Source: Clostridiales bacterium (GTDB lineage Bacteria; Bacillota; Clostridia; Peptostreptococcales; T1SED10-28). From it: 5,020 bases of DNA. The stretch is from NCBI GenBank assembly GCA_007134725.1, contig SLKF01000060.1, positions 1-5,020 of the forward strand. Direction: 5' to 3'. Position numbers and translations under genes: made by a program. The notes below the pieces were generated by a model. It saw only the letters and a program-made list of their open reading frames with translations. It was not told the origin of the DNA and searched no databases. How positions within the stretch are numbered: the stretch's first letter is position 1; each line of letters starts with the position of its first letter. Shown piece after piece: positions 4,445 through 5,020 of this stretch.

Positions 4445-5020
4445 GTGAAGGAATTATCATTACACATCTTAGATATTGTTCAAAATTCTATTAAAGCGGG
4501 AGCTACGTTAATTGAGATCAGAATTGTTGAAGAATTAAAGAAGGACAGATTAATAATTGAAATTGAAGATAATGGAAAAGGAATGAGTCAGGGTCTGTTA
4601 GAAAAGGTAACAGACCCTTTTGTCACAACGAGAGACACGAGACGAGTTGGTTTAGGGATTTCATTGCTAAAAGCTACAGCCCAACAATGTGAAGGGGATT
4701 TGTTAATTGAGTCGGAAGAAGGGGTAGGTACAAAAATACATACTACCTTTCAACACAGTCATATTGACCGTGCCCCTCTAGGAAGCATGGAAGATACATT
4801 AGTCACATTGTTAATAACAAGTGAAGAAGTAGAGGAAGATCAAGAAAAGACAACAACGATAGATTATATATATGAGCATCAAGTGAATGATCAATCCTTT
4901 ACTTTTGACACCAGAGAAGTCAAGGATATATTAGGGGAGACACCGATTAATGACATGGGGGTTTTAGACTGGATAAAGAATTACTTAAAAGAAAATCTAG
5001 AAACACTTGTTAAATCATAA
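4445..5020 (+). CDS. Soluble GHKL (histidine-kinase-like) ATPase with C-terminal extension
   Basis: Residues 1-104 form a HATPase_c domain. The N-box is LHILDIVQNSIKAGA (6-20, with N14), the G1 box DNGKGM (42-47), then DPFVTTRDTR (57-66), the G2 box VGLGISLL (68-75) and GVGTKIHTTF (93-102). Unlike ordinary sensor kinases it has no sensor, membrane or phospho-acceptor histidine domain. The roughly 85-residue tail begins IDRAPLGSMEDT (107-118), then holds an acidic stretch (127-134) and FTFDTREVKDILGE (152-165); from recall this tail is characteristic of a clostridial subgroup beside [FeFe]-hydrogenase genes. The start is GTG at 4445, 7 nt after GAAGGAG (4431-4437); the ATG at 4443 is out of frame. 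It lies 20 nt after the PHP gene. The gene is complete, its TAA being the last three bases of the window. ATP binding is well supported; whether it is a kinase, a chaperone-like ATPase or a scaffold is open. Confidence 0.85.
   Translation: MKELSLHILDIVQNSIKAGATLIEIRIVEELKKDRLIIEIEDNGKGMSQGLLEKVTDPFVTTRDTRRVGLGISLLKATAQQCEGDLLIESEEGVGTKIHTTFQHSHIDRAPLGSMEDTLVTLLITSEEVEEDQEKTTTIDYIYEHQVNDQSFTFDTREVKDILGETPINDMGVLDWIKNYLKENLETLVKS

Overview
The window is AT-rich, low-GC DNA with strong AAGGAGG-type ribosome binding sites, tight co-directional operons and extended -10 promoters. Everything reads on the + strand. Gene content and protein sequence style point to an anaerobic Firmicute of class Clostridia; an Alkaliphilus/Natronincola-like relative is my guess from family recall, not something I could test.

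Layout. (1) 1-311: the 3' end of a Nudix hydrolase gene, cut by the window edge. (2) 312-441: a long stem-loop (355-392) followed at once by an extended -10 promoter (404-412). (3) 442-2304: a probable operon of a YigZ/IMPACT-family protein, a stand-alone CoA-binding (Rossmann) protein and ammonia-dependent NAD synthetase (nadE). The YigZ-family gene has a clear lesion. Its start at 442 has an almost perfect Shine-Dalgarno but meets a stop three codons later. Conserved family sequence resumes one base out of frame, so one surplus base near 449-451 separates start from body. (4) 2305-2501: an intergenic control region with a palindrome (TAGTTAA-4-TTAACTA) closely resembling the operator of the NADH/NAD+ sensor Rex, next to an extended -10 TGATATAAT. 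(5) 2502-5020: five genes in a second operon. They encode a DRTGG-domain protein, an RsbW-like GHKL ATPase, a second DRTGG-domain protein, a PHP-domain metallo-phosphoesterase overlapping it by 8 nt, and a soluble GHKL ATPase with its own C-terminal extension that ends at the last base of the window.

How the genes may work together. The second operon resembles, from memory, the regulatory cassette that in many Clostridia precedes genes for NADH-dependent or bifurcating [FeFe]-hydrogenase (24-kDa NuoE-like subunit, NuoF-like subunit, HydA). Two kinase-fold ATPases, a phosphoesterase fold and two DRTGG domains suggest a compact phospho-signalling or assembly module. The apparent Rex site would place it under redox control. 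No hydrogenase structural gene lies in the window, so this link is inference. No tRNA, rRNA, CRISPR array, insertion sequence or clear intrinsic terminator with a strong U-tract was seen.
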